Assembly: GCF_013318015.2 (NCBI RefSeq)
Contig: NZ_CP115841.1
Span: 2,046,001-2,110,000, forward strand
DNA from: Agrobacterium tumefaciens
Lineage (GTDB): Bacteria > Pseudomonadota > Alphaproteobacteria > Rhizobiales > Rhizobiaceae
Length of the DNA: 64,000 bases
Direction: 5' to 3'
This document shows positions 8,300-17,036 of the stretch, piece after piece (the stretch's first letter is position 1; every line of letters starts with the position of its first letter). Under the pieces are notes generated by a model that was not told the origin of the DNA, searched no databases, and was given only the letters and a program-made list of their open reading frames with translations. Made by a program: the position numbers and the translations under genes.

Positions 8300-9260
8300 G
8301 AGACATCCCGACCGGCGCGCGAAACTCGTACTGCTGATGCTTCTCGCACTGGCGCTCATCTCCATGGCTGCCTTCATGACGCTCGGTGCAAAGGGCAGTT
8401 GGAGCTTCATCCTGCCGTTTCGCGGCATCAAGCTTCTGTCGCTGCTGTTGGTGGCCTATGCCATCGCCGTTTCGACGGTATTGTTCCAGACGGTCACCAA
8501 CAACCGCATTCTCACCCCTTCGGTGATGGGTTTCGATTCGCTCTATGTGCTGGTGCAGACGGCGCTGATCTTCGTGTTTGGCTCGGCAACCGTGGTGATG
8601 ATCGATCCGCAGCTGAAGTTTCTTGCCGAAACCGCGCTGCTCGTCACCTTCTCCGCCCTGCTCTACCGCTGGCTTTTCGTCGGCGCGGAACGCAGCCTGC
8701 ATCTTCTGGTGCTGGTCGGCATCGTCTTCGGCGTGTTCTTTCGCAGCCTCTCGGGCTTCATGCAGCGCGTGCTGGACCCGAATGAATATGCGGTGCTGCA
8801 GGATGTGCTGTTCGCCAGCTTCAATTCCATCGATCCCACCCTTCTTGCGGTATCAGCCATCATCGTCGGCGTGGTGACGATTATCGGGTTGCGGCTCCTG
8901 CACACGCTCGACGTCCTTTCGCTCGGCCGCGCAACGGCCATCAGCCTTGGCGTGGACTACAAGCGAACGGTGACGATCATCCTCGTGCTGGTCTCCGTTC
9001 TCGTTGCCGTTTCCACCGCACTCGTCGGCCCCGTCATGTTCTTCGGGCTGCTGGTTGCGGCGCTGGCCCATTATCTCACAGGCAACGGCAAACATGCCTA
9101 TGTGCTGCCGGCTGCAATCCTCATCGCCATCATCTGCCTGGTCGGCGGTCAGGTGGTGCTGGAGCGGATCTTCGCCTTCAACACGGCGCTTTCCATCATC
9201 ATCGAATTTCTGGGCGGCATCGTCTTTATCGGTCTTATTCTCAAGCGGGGTGCGCGATGA
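8292..9260 (+). CDS. Siderophore ABC transporter permease (FatC/YclO-like)
   Basis: This is the second FecCD-family permease of the importer, 322 residues from the ATG at 8292 (MHERHPDRRAKLVLLMLL). The reading frame is open further upstream, but that part overlaps the previous gene. The family pattern is clear in VTNNRILTPSVMGFDSLYVL and in the loop VGPVMFFGLLVAALAHYL. The start overlaps the first permease by 8 bp and the end overlaps the ATPase by 4 bp (ATGA), so the three genes are tightly coupled. Confidence 0.87.
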   Translation: MHERHPDRRAKLVLLMLLALALISMAAFMTLGAKGSWSFILPFRGIKLLSLLLVAYAIAVSTVLFQTVTNNRILTPSVMGFDSLYVLVQTALIFVFGSATVVMIDPQLKFLAETALLVTFSALLYRWLFVGAERSLHLLVLVGIVFGVFFRSLSGFMQRVLDPNEYAVLQDVLFASFNSIDPTLLAVSAIIVGVVTIIGLRLLHTLDVLSLGRATAISLGVDYKRTVTIILVLVSVLVAVSTALVGPVMFFGLLVAALAHYLTGNGKHAYVLPAAILIAIICLVGGQVVLERIFAFNTALSIIIEFLGGIVFIGLILKRGAR

Positions 9261-10015
9261 TCATCGCCAGTCAGATCAGCAAATCCTATGGCGAAACGGT
9301 TGTTGTCGATGGCGTCTCCGTCGCCATTCCGGCAGGCGGCGTCACCTCCATCATCGGGCCGAACGGGGCGGGAAAATCCACGCTGCTCTCCATCGTGGCA
9401 CGGCTGATGTCCATGGATGCGGGAACCGTGACGGTGGACGGGCTGGATGTGACCAAGACCCCTTCCGACACGCTGGCAAAACGGCTCTCGATCCTCAGGC
9501 AAGACAACCACATCTCGTCACGCCTGACGGTGCGCGATCTCGTCGGTTTTGGACGTTATCCCTATTCCAAGGGCCGTCCCACCATCGAGGACAAGGTCCA
9601 TATCGACCGGGCGCTGGAATATCTCCATCTCGAAAACCTTTCCGGCCGCTTTCTCGACGAGCTTTCCGGCGGCCAGCGTCAGCGCGCCTTCGTGGCAATG
9701 GTTCTGTGTCAGGACACGGACTATGTGCTCCTGGACGAGCCGCTCAACAATCTCGACATGAAACACGCCTCAAGCATGATGAAGATCATGCGCCGCGCCG
9801 CCGACGAGCTGAAGAAGACCGTGGTTCTGGTGCTGCACGACATCAACTTCGCCTCCTGGTACTCCGACACCATCATCGCCATGCGTGATGGCCGAATCTG
9901 CCGCCAGGGACCGGCGGAACAGATTATCCGTCCGGAGGTTCTGCGGGAAATCTACGACATGACCATCAGTGTCAACGACATAGACGGTCGACGCATCTGT
10001 CTGTTTTATGAGTGA
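9257..10015 (+). CDS. Siderophore ABC transporter ATPase (FatE/YclP-like)
   Basis: This 252-residue ATPase powers the iron-siderophore importer from the cytoplasmic face. The Walker A motif is GPNGAGKST (about residues 35-43), followed by a Q-loop (LRQDNH), the ABC signature LSGGQRQRAFVAM (about residue 137), Walker B VLLDEPLNNLD and the H-loop (VLVLHDINFAS). The start overlaps the second permease by ATGA. It ends the operon; dps follows 125 bp later. Confidence 0.93.
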   Translation: MIIASQISKSYGETVVVDGVSVAIPAGGVTSIIGPNGAGKSTLLSIVARLMSMDAGTVTVDGLDVTKTPSDTLAKRLSILRQDNHISSRLTVRDLVGFGRYPYSKGRPTIEDKVHIDRALEYLHLENLSGRFLDELSGGQRQRAFVAMVLCQDTDYVLLDEPLNNLDMKHASSMMKIMRRAADELKKTVVLVLHDINFASWYSDTIIAMRDGRICRQGPAEQIIRPEVLREIYDMTISVNDIDGRRICLFYE

Positions 10016-10140
10016 GATACGACGATTGCAGAGGTTTTTTGCCATTGCCGCCCGAGCGACGGAACAGGGCAACCGGCCAGGGCGTTAATCGGCGGAGATT
10101 TTGCCAAACGGCATTCCGTCCGCAACGTCAGGAGACATCG

Positions 10141-10629
10141 ATGAAGACGCACAAGACGAAGAACGACCTGCCTTCCAACGCCAAATCAACGGTGATGGGT
10201 ATTCTGAACGAATCGCTCGCTTCGGTGATCGACCTTGCACTGGTGACCAAGCAGGCGCACTGGAACCTGAAAGGCCCTCAATTCATCGCCGTGCACGAAC
10301 TTCTCGACACCTTCCGCGCCCAGCTCGACAATCACGGCGATACCATTGCCGAACGTGTGGTGCAGCTTGGTGGCACGGCGCTCGGTAGCCTGCAATCCGT
10401 CTCTTCGACGACCAAGCTCAAGGCCTATCCGACCGATATCTACAAGATCCACGATCATTTGGACGAACTGATCGCCCGTTATGGCGACGTGGCCAACATG
10501 ATCCGCAAGGCTATCGATGATTCCGACGAGGCCGGCGACCCGACGACAGCGGATATCTTCACCGCCGCCTCGCGCGATCTCGACAAGGCGCTGTGGTTCC
10601 TCGAGGCGCACGTTCAGGAAAAGAGCTGA
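10141..10629 (+). CDS. dps: Dps-family DNA-binding ferritin-like protein
   Basis: Dps forms 12-subunit shells that oxidise and store iron and protect DNA from oxidative damage. The 162-residue product has the diagnostic ferroxidase region KQAHWNLKGPQFIAVHELLDTF and HGDTIAERVVQLGG (conserved His, Asp and Glu at the subunit interface), with a lysine-rich N-terminus suited to DNA contact. The ATG at 10141 follows AGGAGA; the longer frame from 10012 is not family-like. Its place after an iron importer makes functional sense. A strong terminator follows. Confidence 0.93.
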   Translation: MKTHKTKNDLPSNAKSTVMGILNESLASVIDLALVTKQAHWNLKGPQFIAVHELLDTFRAQLDNHGDTIAERVVQLGGTALGSLQSVSSTTKLKAYPTDIYKIHDHLDELIARYGDVANMIRKAIDDSDEAGDPTTADIFTAASRDLDKALWFLEAHVQEKS

Positions 10630-10662
10630 GCCGTAACGCGGCTACCGACACCACACACACGA

Positions 10663-10692
10663 AAGCGCCCGAGATGCCCGGGCGCTTTTTTA
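10663..10692 (+). terminator. Rho-independent terminator after dps
   Basis: AAGCGCCCG (10663-10671) pairs with CGGGCGCTT (10679-10687), followed by T residues. Confidence 0.88.
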
Positions 10693-10706
10693 ATGAAATG
10701 GCGCAA

Positions 10707-10928
10707 TCAGTGCCGACGTAAAACCGCAAGACCGATGTCGCGCAACATCTCATGATCGAGAATGCCGCGCTGGGCGCTACGGATCAAAACCGCCGCGCAC
10801 TCGTTGGCGACGTGGCTACAGCGATCTTGAAGGCACTCGAAACATACGCCGTCGAAAATATTCTGCAGATCGGTGATCTGCTGGGGCGACAATTGTGCGC
10901 CGACTCTTTCAAAAGCTGCATACGACAA
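10707..10928 (-). CDS. Small hypothetical protein, unknown function
   Basis: A 73-residue frame on the minus strand, convergent with dps, starts with a TTG that has a well-placed GGGAGG seven bases upstream. The product (MSYAAFERVGAQLSPQQITD...) has three cysteines (CFECLQDRC) in its middle that could bind a metal, and is otherwise a mixed helical sequence. I do not recognise a family. The unusual start codon and short length leave some doubt, although the ribosome site argues for translation. Confidence 0.5.
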   Translation of the reverse strand: MSYAAFERVGAQLSPQQITDLQNIFDGVCFECLQDRCSHVANECAAVLIRSAQRGILDHEMLRDIGLAVLRRH

Positions 10929-11301
10929 GGCTCATCCTCCCGATGATGACATGCCAAGTATCGTTTCTTTTTTTGTGGACATGAAATTTGTACACCCGAA
11001 CGAATCACTTGTCGAATCAGATTTTAACCAAATGTAAACAGGTTATTTTTTGGCCATCCGGCCGGTTGTGTGCTTTTACAACCCAAATAAAGGCCAGCCG
11101 AAACAATACCTTCGCCCGCCAACACCCTTTTTTACGACGCATCGGGCCGGTCGTTTTGAATAAACCCACAGGCCAGACGGATTTCCACCGAAACCGCAAA
11201 AGAAACTGTTGCATTCCAAAAACGATTGAGCGATATAGCACCCGTCGCCACGCTTTGGCGGCCCGCGGTCCAGCGAACTACCCCGGACCAGCGGTTTTTG
11301 A
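10929..11301. other. Gene-free stretch before tRNA-Gly, with possible tRNA promoter
   Basis: No convincing gene is seen in this 370-bp stretch. TTGCAT (11209-11214) and TATAGC (11234-11239) are 19 bp apart and lie about 60 bp before the tRNA, so they are a plausible but weak promoter. The stretch also carries a GGCC-rich palindromic patch near 11053-11066. Confidence 0.35.
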
Positions 11302-11376
11302 GCGGGTGTAGCTCAGGGGTAGAGCACAACCTTGCCAAGGTTGGGGTCGAGGGTTCAAATCCCTTCGCCCGCTCCA
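11302..11376 (+). tRNA. tRNA-Gly (anticodon GCC)
   Basis: A complete 75-nt cloverleaf can be drawn. The acceptor stem GCGGGTG pairs with CGCCCGC, with discriminator T and an encoded CCA end. The D arm is GCTC-AGGGGTA-GAGC, the anticodon stem CAACC/GGTTG encloses TTGCCAA (anticodon GCC at 11334-11336), and the T arm GAGGG-TTCAAAT-CCCTT has the standard TTC. A short inverted repeat GTTTTCC-CT-GGAAAAC at 11377-11392 directly follows and may end the transcript. Confidence 0.97.
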
Positions 11377-11779
11377 GTTTTCCCTGGAAAACGTTGGGTT
11401 TGTCAAAGCGCTTACGGGCACCGCCCTGATTTTGCCGCCGGTCCCAGATAGCTCCTCTTCAACCGAAGCCTACCCGCATGTTCTGGGCCGATCTGACGCC
11501 CAACCATAGTCCCGTGCCCTAGACACCGAACTTATTCGCTTCAGGAAGGCGTTTGCGGACGTGCAAGACATGATAGCCGATTTGGATTCTCATTAGAATT
11601 ATTTAGTATTAAATATTATTCTTATTTAATATAAGAGTACAGTATATTATTATAAGATACGCAATTACTAATAATACATAATTGTTTCTTAAATTTGTAA
11701 GTATAATCATCACCGGAAAAGCGCATGATGCCGAAATATGACCCATGAAGGGCTCGATTTTCTTGTGGGAGCCATAACG
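11377..11779. other. Gene-free region with AT-rich block upstream of the chemoreceptor
   Basis: No gene is supported here. About 11580-11712 is strikingly AT-rich compared with the surrounding GC-rich DNA, dominated by runs of A, T and TAAT/ATTA. It lies directly before the chemoreceptor gene and probably holds its promoter and UP-type or nucleoid-protein binding sequences. Confidence 0.5.
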
Positions 11780-13741
11780 ATGAGAAATATTCCCGTTGTC
11801 GGAAAGTTTTTGACGGTATTTGCGCTATTCGGCGTATGTGTAATCCTGATTGCGGCCTACTCCGCCATACAGATCAAATCGATCGATGGAAGTTATAGTG
11901 ACCTTATTGCGCGTGACAGCGCAGCGGCCTTGAATTTGGCACTCGCGAACCAAGAACTGCTGAACGGGCGTGCGGCTTTGGCCGATATGATGATCGCCTT
12001 TACGGAACAGGGTAATGCCGCTGCCGAAGCTGAGGTGAAGGCCACACGCGACAAGTTCATGGTATCGATGGATGGAGCCATCGCCAATATCCCCGAAGAC
12101 AACCGCCTGCGCGTACTCAAGGACGACGTGACGACGCTCTATAACGTGACGTGCAAGAACGCCTGGCACCTGGGCCGAACCGCATCAACCGTGGATGAGG
12201 CACTTGCGTCGCAAAAAGCGTTTGGCACCGAGTGCCAGCCAGTCTTTGCCAAGATCGGCGCGAAACTTACACAGATAGCCACTGATATTTCGAACCGTAG
12301 CGCCCAGCAGAGCGATGATCTGAGCGACATAAGCCAACGGACTGCACTAATTACCGTCGCGGCGGTCGTCCTCGGCTTCATCACCGTCGTCGTCATCGGA
12401 TATTTCGCGATCAGCAGCTGGCTTGTCACGCCGATCCGGGGTCTTGTCGGCACGATGCAAACGCTTGCGGAGGGTAACCTGTCCGTCAAGGTCGAGGGAA
12501 CGGACCGGCGCGACGAGGTCGGCACGATGGCAAAGGCCGTTGAGGTCTTCAAGGATAACGAATTGAAGGCCCGCCGGCTGGAAGCGGATGCGGCGCAGGT
12601 GCGTAACCAGTCCGAGGCAGAGCGTCAAAGAACCGCCGAAATTGATCGCAGGCGCGCCGCCGAAATGGCGGAAGCGACCAGCGGCCTTGCCGAAGGTCTG
12701 AAGCATATGGCCAATGGCGACCTGTCCTACCAGCTGAAAACGCCTTTCTCCGCAGAATTCGAAAGCCTGCGTGCGGACTTCAATATCGCCGTAAACCAGC
12801 TTAGCAAAACACTGCTGTCCGTTGCCGATGTAACGGCCACGATCGACAACGGCTCTCGCGAGTTGAGTTCGAGTGCGAGCGACCTGTCGCAACGCACGGA
12901 AACCCAAGCCGCATCGCTGGAAGAAACAGCCGCAGCGCTCGACCAGATAACCAGCAACGTCAGCAATTCGACCAAACGGACTGAGGAGGCCCGGATCGTG
13001 GCGGTCGAGGCCAACAGATCCGCCCAGACATCCGGTCAAGTCGTGGCAACTGCGGTCGATGCCATGAAGCGCATAGAAAGCTCTTCAAGCCAGATTTCCA
13101 ACATCATAGGCGTCATCGACGAGATTGCCTTCCAGACCAATCTTCTGGCACTCAACGCCGGCGTCGAGGCGGCCCGTGCGGGCGAGGCAGGCAAGGGCTT
13201 TGCGGTTGTGGCACAGGAAGTGCGTGAACTGGCCCAGCGCTCGGCGCAAGCGGCCAAGGAAATCAAGGAGCTTATCCGCAACTCCGCCGACGAAGTGCAG
13301 AACGGCGTGAAACTCGTGACCGCAACCGGCGACGCCCTGAAGATCATTGAAAGTCACGTCATCGCCATCAATACACAACTCGACGCCATCGCGACATCCG
13401 CAAGGGAACAGTCGGTCGGGTTGGCCGAGGTCAACAGCGCGGTGAACCAGATGGACCAGGTCACGCAGCACAATGCCGCGATGGTCGAAAGGGCTACGGC
13501 CTCCAGCGCATCGCTTGCCGGTGATGCCGAAAAACTCCGCCAGATCGTCGGCCAGTTCAAGCTGGATGGCGCAATGGCCAGCACCAGCACGGCTAGAACC
13601 GCATATATGCCTTCAGCGCCGGTGCGCGTTGCGGACAACGCACAGCCGAGACCATCCCCGGCGCGTCGCATGATCGGCCAGGTGGCCGCAGCGCTCGGCG
13701 TATCCACGGCCTCGAAAGATCAGACATGGGGCGAATTCTGA
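11780..13741 (+). CDS. Methyl-accepting chemotaxis protein
   Basis: This chemoreceptor of about 653 residues senses a periplasmic signal and controls the CheA kinase. A first membrane segment (about residues 7-29) is followed by a helical periplasmic domain of about 160 residues, a second membrane segment (about 190-215, [21 protein letters not shown]), HAMP regions and a cytoplasmic coiled coil. The hairpin tip, near residue 447, has the highly conserved [20 protein letters not shown]. The protein ends TWGEF, resembling the CheR/CheB-tethering pentapeptide. I chose the ATG at 11780, preceded by GGGAG; an in-frame ATG at 11738 lacks a good ribosome site. The ligand is unknown. Confidence 0.9.
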   Translation: MRNIPVVGKFLTVFALFGVCVILIAAYSAIQIKSIDGSYSDLIARDSAAALNLALANQELLNGRAALADMMIAFTEQGNAAAEAEVKATRDKFMVSMDGAIANIPEDNRLRVLKDDVTTLYNVTCKNAWHLGRTASTVDEALASQKAFGTECQPVFAKIGAKLTQIATDISNRSAQQSDDLSDISQRTALITVAAVVLGFITVVVIGYFAISSWLVTPIRGLVGTMQTLAEGNLSVKVEGTDRRDEVGTMAKAVEVFKDNELKARRLEADAAQVRNQSEAERQRTAEIDRRRAAEMAEATSGLAEGLKHMANGDLSYQLKTPFSAEFESLRADFNIAVNQLSKTLLSVADVTATIDNGSRELSSSASDLSQRTETQAASLEETAAALDQITSNVSNSTKRTEEARIVAVEANRSAQTSGQVVATAVDAMKRIESSSSQISNIIGVIDEIAFQTNLLALNAGVEAARAGEAGKGFAVVAQEVRELAQRSAQAAKEIKELIRNSADEVQNGVKLVTATGDALKIIESHVIAINTQLDAIATSAREQSVGLAEVNSAVNQMDQVTQHNAAMVERATASSASLAGDAEKLRQIVGQFKLDGAMASTSTARTAYMPSAPVRVADNAQPRPSPARRMIGQVAAALGVSTASKDQTWGEF

Positions 13742-13754
13742 TCCACTTTCTCAG

Positions 13755-13785
13755 AAGACACCCGGATAGCTTATCCGGGTGTCTT
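13755..13785 (+). terminator. Long perfect hairpin after the chemoreceptor gene
   Basis: A 14-bp perfect stem AAGACACCCGGATA (13755-13768) with a 3-nt loop and TATCCGGGTGTCTT (13772-13785) lies 14 bp after the stop codon. The T-run is weak, but the stem strength argues for a terminator. Confidence 0.7.
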
Positions 13786-13817
13786 AAGGTTATCTATATC
13801 AGTGAAAACCGCTCCCC

Positions 13818-13846
13818 CGTCATGCCGGGCTAGACCCGGGTGACGG
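13818..13846. repeat. Palindromic intergenic repeat, single-hairpin form
   Basis: The stretch has CGTCA..TGACG-type ends and an inner CCGGG-CTAGA-CCCGG palindrome, like the terminal hairpin of the larger elements at 28260, 36144 and 40774. It lies between the convergent chemoreceptor and aldo/keto reductase genes. Confidence 0.6.
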
Positions 13847-13883
13847 CACCAGGAGGAATTCCACCCATACCCGTTGGCAACGG

Positions 13884-14717
13884 TCAGGCAGCCGCGTCCC
13901 ATACCGGCGCAAGCCCGTCCGGCGAGACGATACGGCCATCCGGTCGAGCAAGAGCACGGATCGCATCCGTCTCAGCGACCGACAGCGTGAAATCGAAGAT
14001 CGCAAGGTTTTTATCAACACGGGCTTCGCTCACGGTCTTCGAAAGCGCAATCACACCCTGCTGCTGCACGAGCCAGCGCAGCACCACCTGCGCCACCGAC
14101 TTGCCCCGGCTTGCGGCGATGTCCTTTAGAACCGGATCGGCAAAAACCTTGCCGTCGGCCATACCGTAATAACCCGTCACCGACATGCCGGCAGCCTTGG
14201 CCGCCGCGATCACCATATCCTGATCGATATAGGGATGGTATTCGATCTGATTGGTAACGATCGGTGCCTTTGACAAACTGACCGCCTCATCCATCAGCGC
14301 CGTATTGAAGTTGGACACGCCGATATGGCGAACCTTGCCGGCGTCGCGAACAGCGTTCAGCGCATCGATCTGCTCGGCCAGCGTTACCGCCTCGTTCGGC
14401 CAGTGCAGAAGCAGGAGATCGACATAATCGGTCTTCAGTTTTTTCAGGCTCTCATCGACGGAGGCAAGAAAGGCATCGTGCCTGTAGTTCTCCACCCAGA
14501 CCTTGGTGGTCAGGAAGATATCGCTGCGTGCCACGCCGGAACCGGCAATGGCTTCGCCGACTTCGGCCTCATTACCGTAAATCTGCGCGGTATCGATATG
14601 GCGAAAGCCGGCCTTCAGGGCATGCGGAACGATCCGAAGAACATCGGGGCCGGGAATACGGAAGGTACCGAAGCCAAGCGCCGGGATCGATGCGCCGTTG
14701 GCGGTGACATCAAACAT
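13884..14717 (-). CDS. Aldo/keto reductase (2,5-diketo-D-gluconate reductase-like)
   Basis: This NADPH-dependent oxidoreductase has 277 residues, normal for the family. The catalytic tetrad is visible as Asp in GFRHIDTAQIYGNE, Tyr in the same segment, Lys in LTTKVWVENY and His in DLLLLHWPN. The C-terminal cofactor-binding motif VIALSKTVSEARVDKNL departs slightly from the usual IPKS..R.-NL form. The sequence is closest in style to small bacterial 2,5-diketogluconate reductases. It follows the MFS gene by 66 bp on the same strand, so both probably form an operon under the divergent LysR regulator. The substrate is unknown. Confidence 0.88.
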   Translation of the reverse strand: MFDVTANGASIPALGFGTFRIPGPDVLRIVPHALKAGFRHIDTAQIYGNEAEVGEAIAGSGVARSDIFLTTKVWVENYRHDAFLASVDESLKKLKTDYVDLLLLHWPNEAVTLAEQIDALNAVRDAGKVRHIGVSNFNTALMDEAVSLSKAPIVTNQIEYHPYIDQDMVIAAAKAAGMSVTGYYGMADGKVFADPVLKDIAASRGKSVAQVVLRWLVQQQGVIALSKTVSEARVDKNLAIFDFTLSVAETDAIRALARPDGRIVSPDGLAPVWDAAA

Positions 14718-14783
14718 ATATTTTCTCCTTTTAGGGTACGCCCGGCCAGCCCTTAGGCAGTGGCCGGGATTTATATGAAAAAC

Positions 14784-15965
14784 TCAGGCAGTCTTCAGCG
14801 AGAGCGAGGCGCGACGGTCGAGTGCACTGCTCCAGAGGGTGAGGATGAGGGCAATGGCGACAAGGATGGCGCCGACCCATGGGGTTGCGGCAAGGCCCAT
14901 CGGCGATTCCACCACCAGACCGCCAAGCCACGCACCAATCGCGATGCCGAGATTGAAGGCGGCGATATTGAGCGCCGAGGCGACATCGACAGCGCCGGGG
15001 CGGTGTTCCTTGGCCAGCTGCACCACATAAAGCTGCAGGCCGGGAACGTTGGCGAAGGACAGGAAGCCGAGCGCCACCAGCGTGATCAGGGTCAGAACCG
15101 GCGAAACGGCGGTGAAGGAAAAGACCAGAAGCACGATGGCTTGTGCCAGAAAGAGTCCGATCAACGCCTTGACCGGATTGTGGTTGGCGATTTTGCCGCC
15201 ACCGATATTACCGGCGGCAATGGCGATGCCGTAGAGCACAAGGATCAGGCCGACGCTCTTTTCGGAGAAGCCTGTGACATCCTGAAGGATCGGCGCCAGA
15301 AAGGTGAAGGCGACGAAGGTGCCGCCGTAACCAAGTGCGGTCATGGCGAAAACGATGAGCAGTCGGCCAGAACCCAGCACCCGCACCTGATCGAGAAGGC
15401 TGGCGGGCGGCGCTTTCTTCAGCGTTCCCGGCAACAGGGCCGCGATACCGGCAAAGGCGATGACACCAAGACCTGCAACCGCCCAGAAGGTGGCGCGCCA
15501 GCCAAAAATCTGCCCGATATAGGTACCGATCGGCACGCCGGTGACGATGGCGACGGTCAAACCCATGAACATCATGGCAATCGCCGAGCCACGGCGGTTT
15601 TCCGGCACGAGATCGGCGGCGATGGTGGCGCCAACGGAGAAGAACACGCCATGGGCGAAGGCGGAAAGCACCCGCGCGACCAGAAGCGTCTCATAGCTTG
15701 GCGACACGGCGGCTGCGACATTACCGACAACGAACAGCGTCATCAGACCCAGCAGCAGCGGCTTTCTTTCGATCTTGCCGGTCAGCGCAGTCAGGATCGG
15801 CGCACCGAAAGTGACACCCAGCGCGTAAACGCTGACGATAAGGCCGGCAAGCGGCAGGGTAATGTGGAGATCTGCGGCGACCGTCGGCAAAAGACCGACG
15901 ATGACAAACTCCGTGGTTCCGATCGCGTAAGCCGCGATCGTCAAGGCAAATATGGCCAATGGCAT
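14784..15965 (-). CDS. MFS transporter, AraJ/YdhP-type drug or sugar exporter
   Basis: This 393-residue inner-membrane protein has 12 predicted helices and belongs to the drug:H+ antiporter-1 type of MFS exporters. It begins MPLAIFALTIAAYAIGTTEFV; the GTTEFVIVGLLP motif is characteristic of the AraJ/YdhP/NepI group, and the loop motif A-like segment appears near GKIERKPLLLG. It is the first gene of a two-gene minus-strand unit with the aldo/keto reductase and is divergent from a LysR gene across a 162-bp region. The cargo is not known. Confidence 0.88.
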   Translation of the reverse strand: MPLAIFALTIAAYAIGTTEFVIVGLLPTVAADLHITLPLAGLIVSVYALGVTFGAPILTALTGKIERKPLLLGLMTLFVVGNVAAAVSPSYETLLVARVLSAFAHGVFFSVGATIAADLVPENRRGSAIAMMFMGLTVAIVTGVPIGTYIGQIFGWRATFWAVAGLGVIAFAGIAALLPGTLKKAPPASLLDQVRVLGSGRLLIVFAMTALGYGGTFVAFTFLAPILQDVTGFSEKSVGLILVLYGIAIAAGNIGGGKIANHNPVKALIGLFLAQAIVLLVFSFTAVSPVLTLITLVALGFLSFANVPGLQLYVVQLAKEHRPGAVDVASALNIAAFNLGIAIGAWLGGLVVESPMGLAATPWVGAILVAIALILTLWSSALDRRASLSLKTA

Positions 15966-16006
15966 GACGAGTACCTCTTCGCCCGGAGCGGGATCGCGGG
16001 CGTTAT

Positions 16007-16024
16007 GGACAGCGGGTACTGTCC
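16007..16024. promoter_or_regulatory. Inverted repeat in the divergent MFS/LysR promoter region
   Basis: GGACAG-CGGGTA-CTGTCC is a perfect 6-bp inverted repeat with a 6-bp spacer. It sits about 40 bp upstream of the MFS start and could be the operator of the divergent LysR regulator. Confidence 0.4.
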
Positions 16025-16127
16025 GGTTGGATCAACTTTGTGATTGCAATATGGGCGAAGGGGACTTGCATGATAATCAGCAAGATTGGATAAAGGCCTT
16101 TGAATTAATTTCACAAGTGGTGCAGCG

Positions 16128-17027
16128 ATGGACAACAGGGCCGGAGAAATGGAAGTCTTCGTCGCGGCAGCCGAGCTGGGGAGTTTTTCCGCAGCCGGGC
16201 GCAGGCTCAAGCTTTCACCCTCGGCGGTGAGCAAACTTGTCACCCGCATTGAAGACCGCCTCGGCACCCGCCTTCTCGCTCGCTCCACCCGCGTGGTGAC
16301 GCTGACGCCGGAGGGGGAAATCTATCTTTCTCGGGCAAGGCGCATTCTGGCCGACATCGCCGATACGGAGCAGATCGTAGCAGGCGGCGGCAAGGTGGTG
16401 CCGCGGGGGCTATTGCGTGTCAACGCCACGCTGGGCTTCGGCGAAAGGTATCTTCTGCCGCTCGCACCGGAGTTTTTATCTCTTTATCCGGAAATCGAGC
16501 TGGATATCTCGCTGACCGACGGCGTCATCAGCCTTATCGAGGAGCGCACCGACATAGCGATACGATCCGGCGGGATGGCGGATTCGTCCCTCAAGGCAAG
16601 AAAGCTGAAAGAGGTCCGCCGGATCATCGTCGCCTCCCCTGCCTATATCGAGAAACATGGCATGCCGGAAAAGCCGCAGGATCTGGCCCAACACAATTGC
16701 ATCAGCTTCAATTTCAGTCGCAGCCTCAACGAATGGCCTTTCCGTGATCCCGGCATGACGGAAGTCTACCGCCTTCCCGTGACCGGCAACGCCTCGGTCA
16801 ACAGCGGCATGGCAATGCGTAGGCTGTGCCTGACGGGCCTTGGGCTGGGAAGGGTCGGAGAGTTTCATGTCGAGCCGGATATCGAGGCCGGTCTGCTCGT
16901 GCCGGTGCTGGAGGATTACAATCCGGGCGACATGGAGGTGATCCACGCCGTTTATGCCGGACATGATCACCTGGCCGCCCGCGTACGCGCCTTTATCGAT
17001 TTTGTCGCGGCAAAGGTCGGGCGGTGA
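16128..17027 (+). CDS. LysR-family transcriptional regulator
   Basis: The 299-residue protein has an N-terminal winged helix (MEVFVAAAELGSFSAAGRRLKLSPSAVSKLVTRIEDRLGTRLLARSTR) and a C-terminal effector-binding domain typical of LysR regulators. It is transcribed divergently from the MFS exporter and aldo/keto reductase genes, the classic arrangement for a regulator of those targets. The start at 16128 lacks a strong ribosome site; an in-frame ATG at 16149 is an alternative. The effector is unknown. Confidence 0.9.
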   Translation: MDNRAGEMEVFVAAAELGSFSAAGRRLKLSPSAVSKLVTRIEDRLGTRLLARSTRVVTLTPEGEIYLSRARRILADIADTEQIVAGGGKVVPRGLLRVNATLGFGERYLLPLAPEFLSLYPEIELDISLTDGVISLIEERTDIAIRSGGMADSSLKARKLKEVRRIIVASPAYIEKHGMPEKPQDLAQHNCISFNFSRSLNEWPFRDPGMTEVYRLPVTGNASVNSGMAMRRLCLTGLGLGRVGEFHVEPDIEAGLLVPVLEDYNPGDMEVIHAVYAGHDHLAARVRAFIDFVAAKVGR

Positions 17028-17036
17028 CTAGCTGCC

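Noticed and set aside
11302..11779. Possible integrated element next to tRNA-Gly
   Set aside because: No integrase, no second copy of the tRNA 3' end and no foreign gene content were found; the flanking genes look resident.
14760..16043. 427-codon open frame on the plus strand across the MFS transporter
   Set aside because: The opposite strand encodes an unmistakable 12-helix transporter; this translation is a polar low-complexity shadow typical of GC-rich genes.
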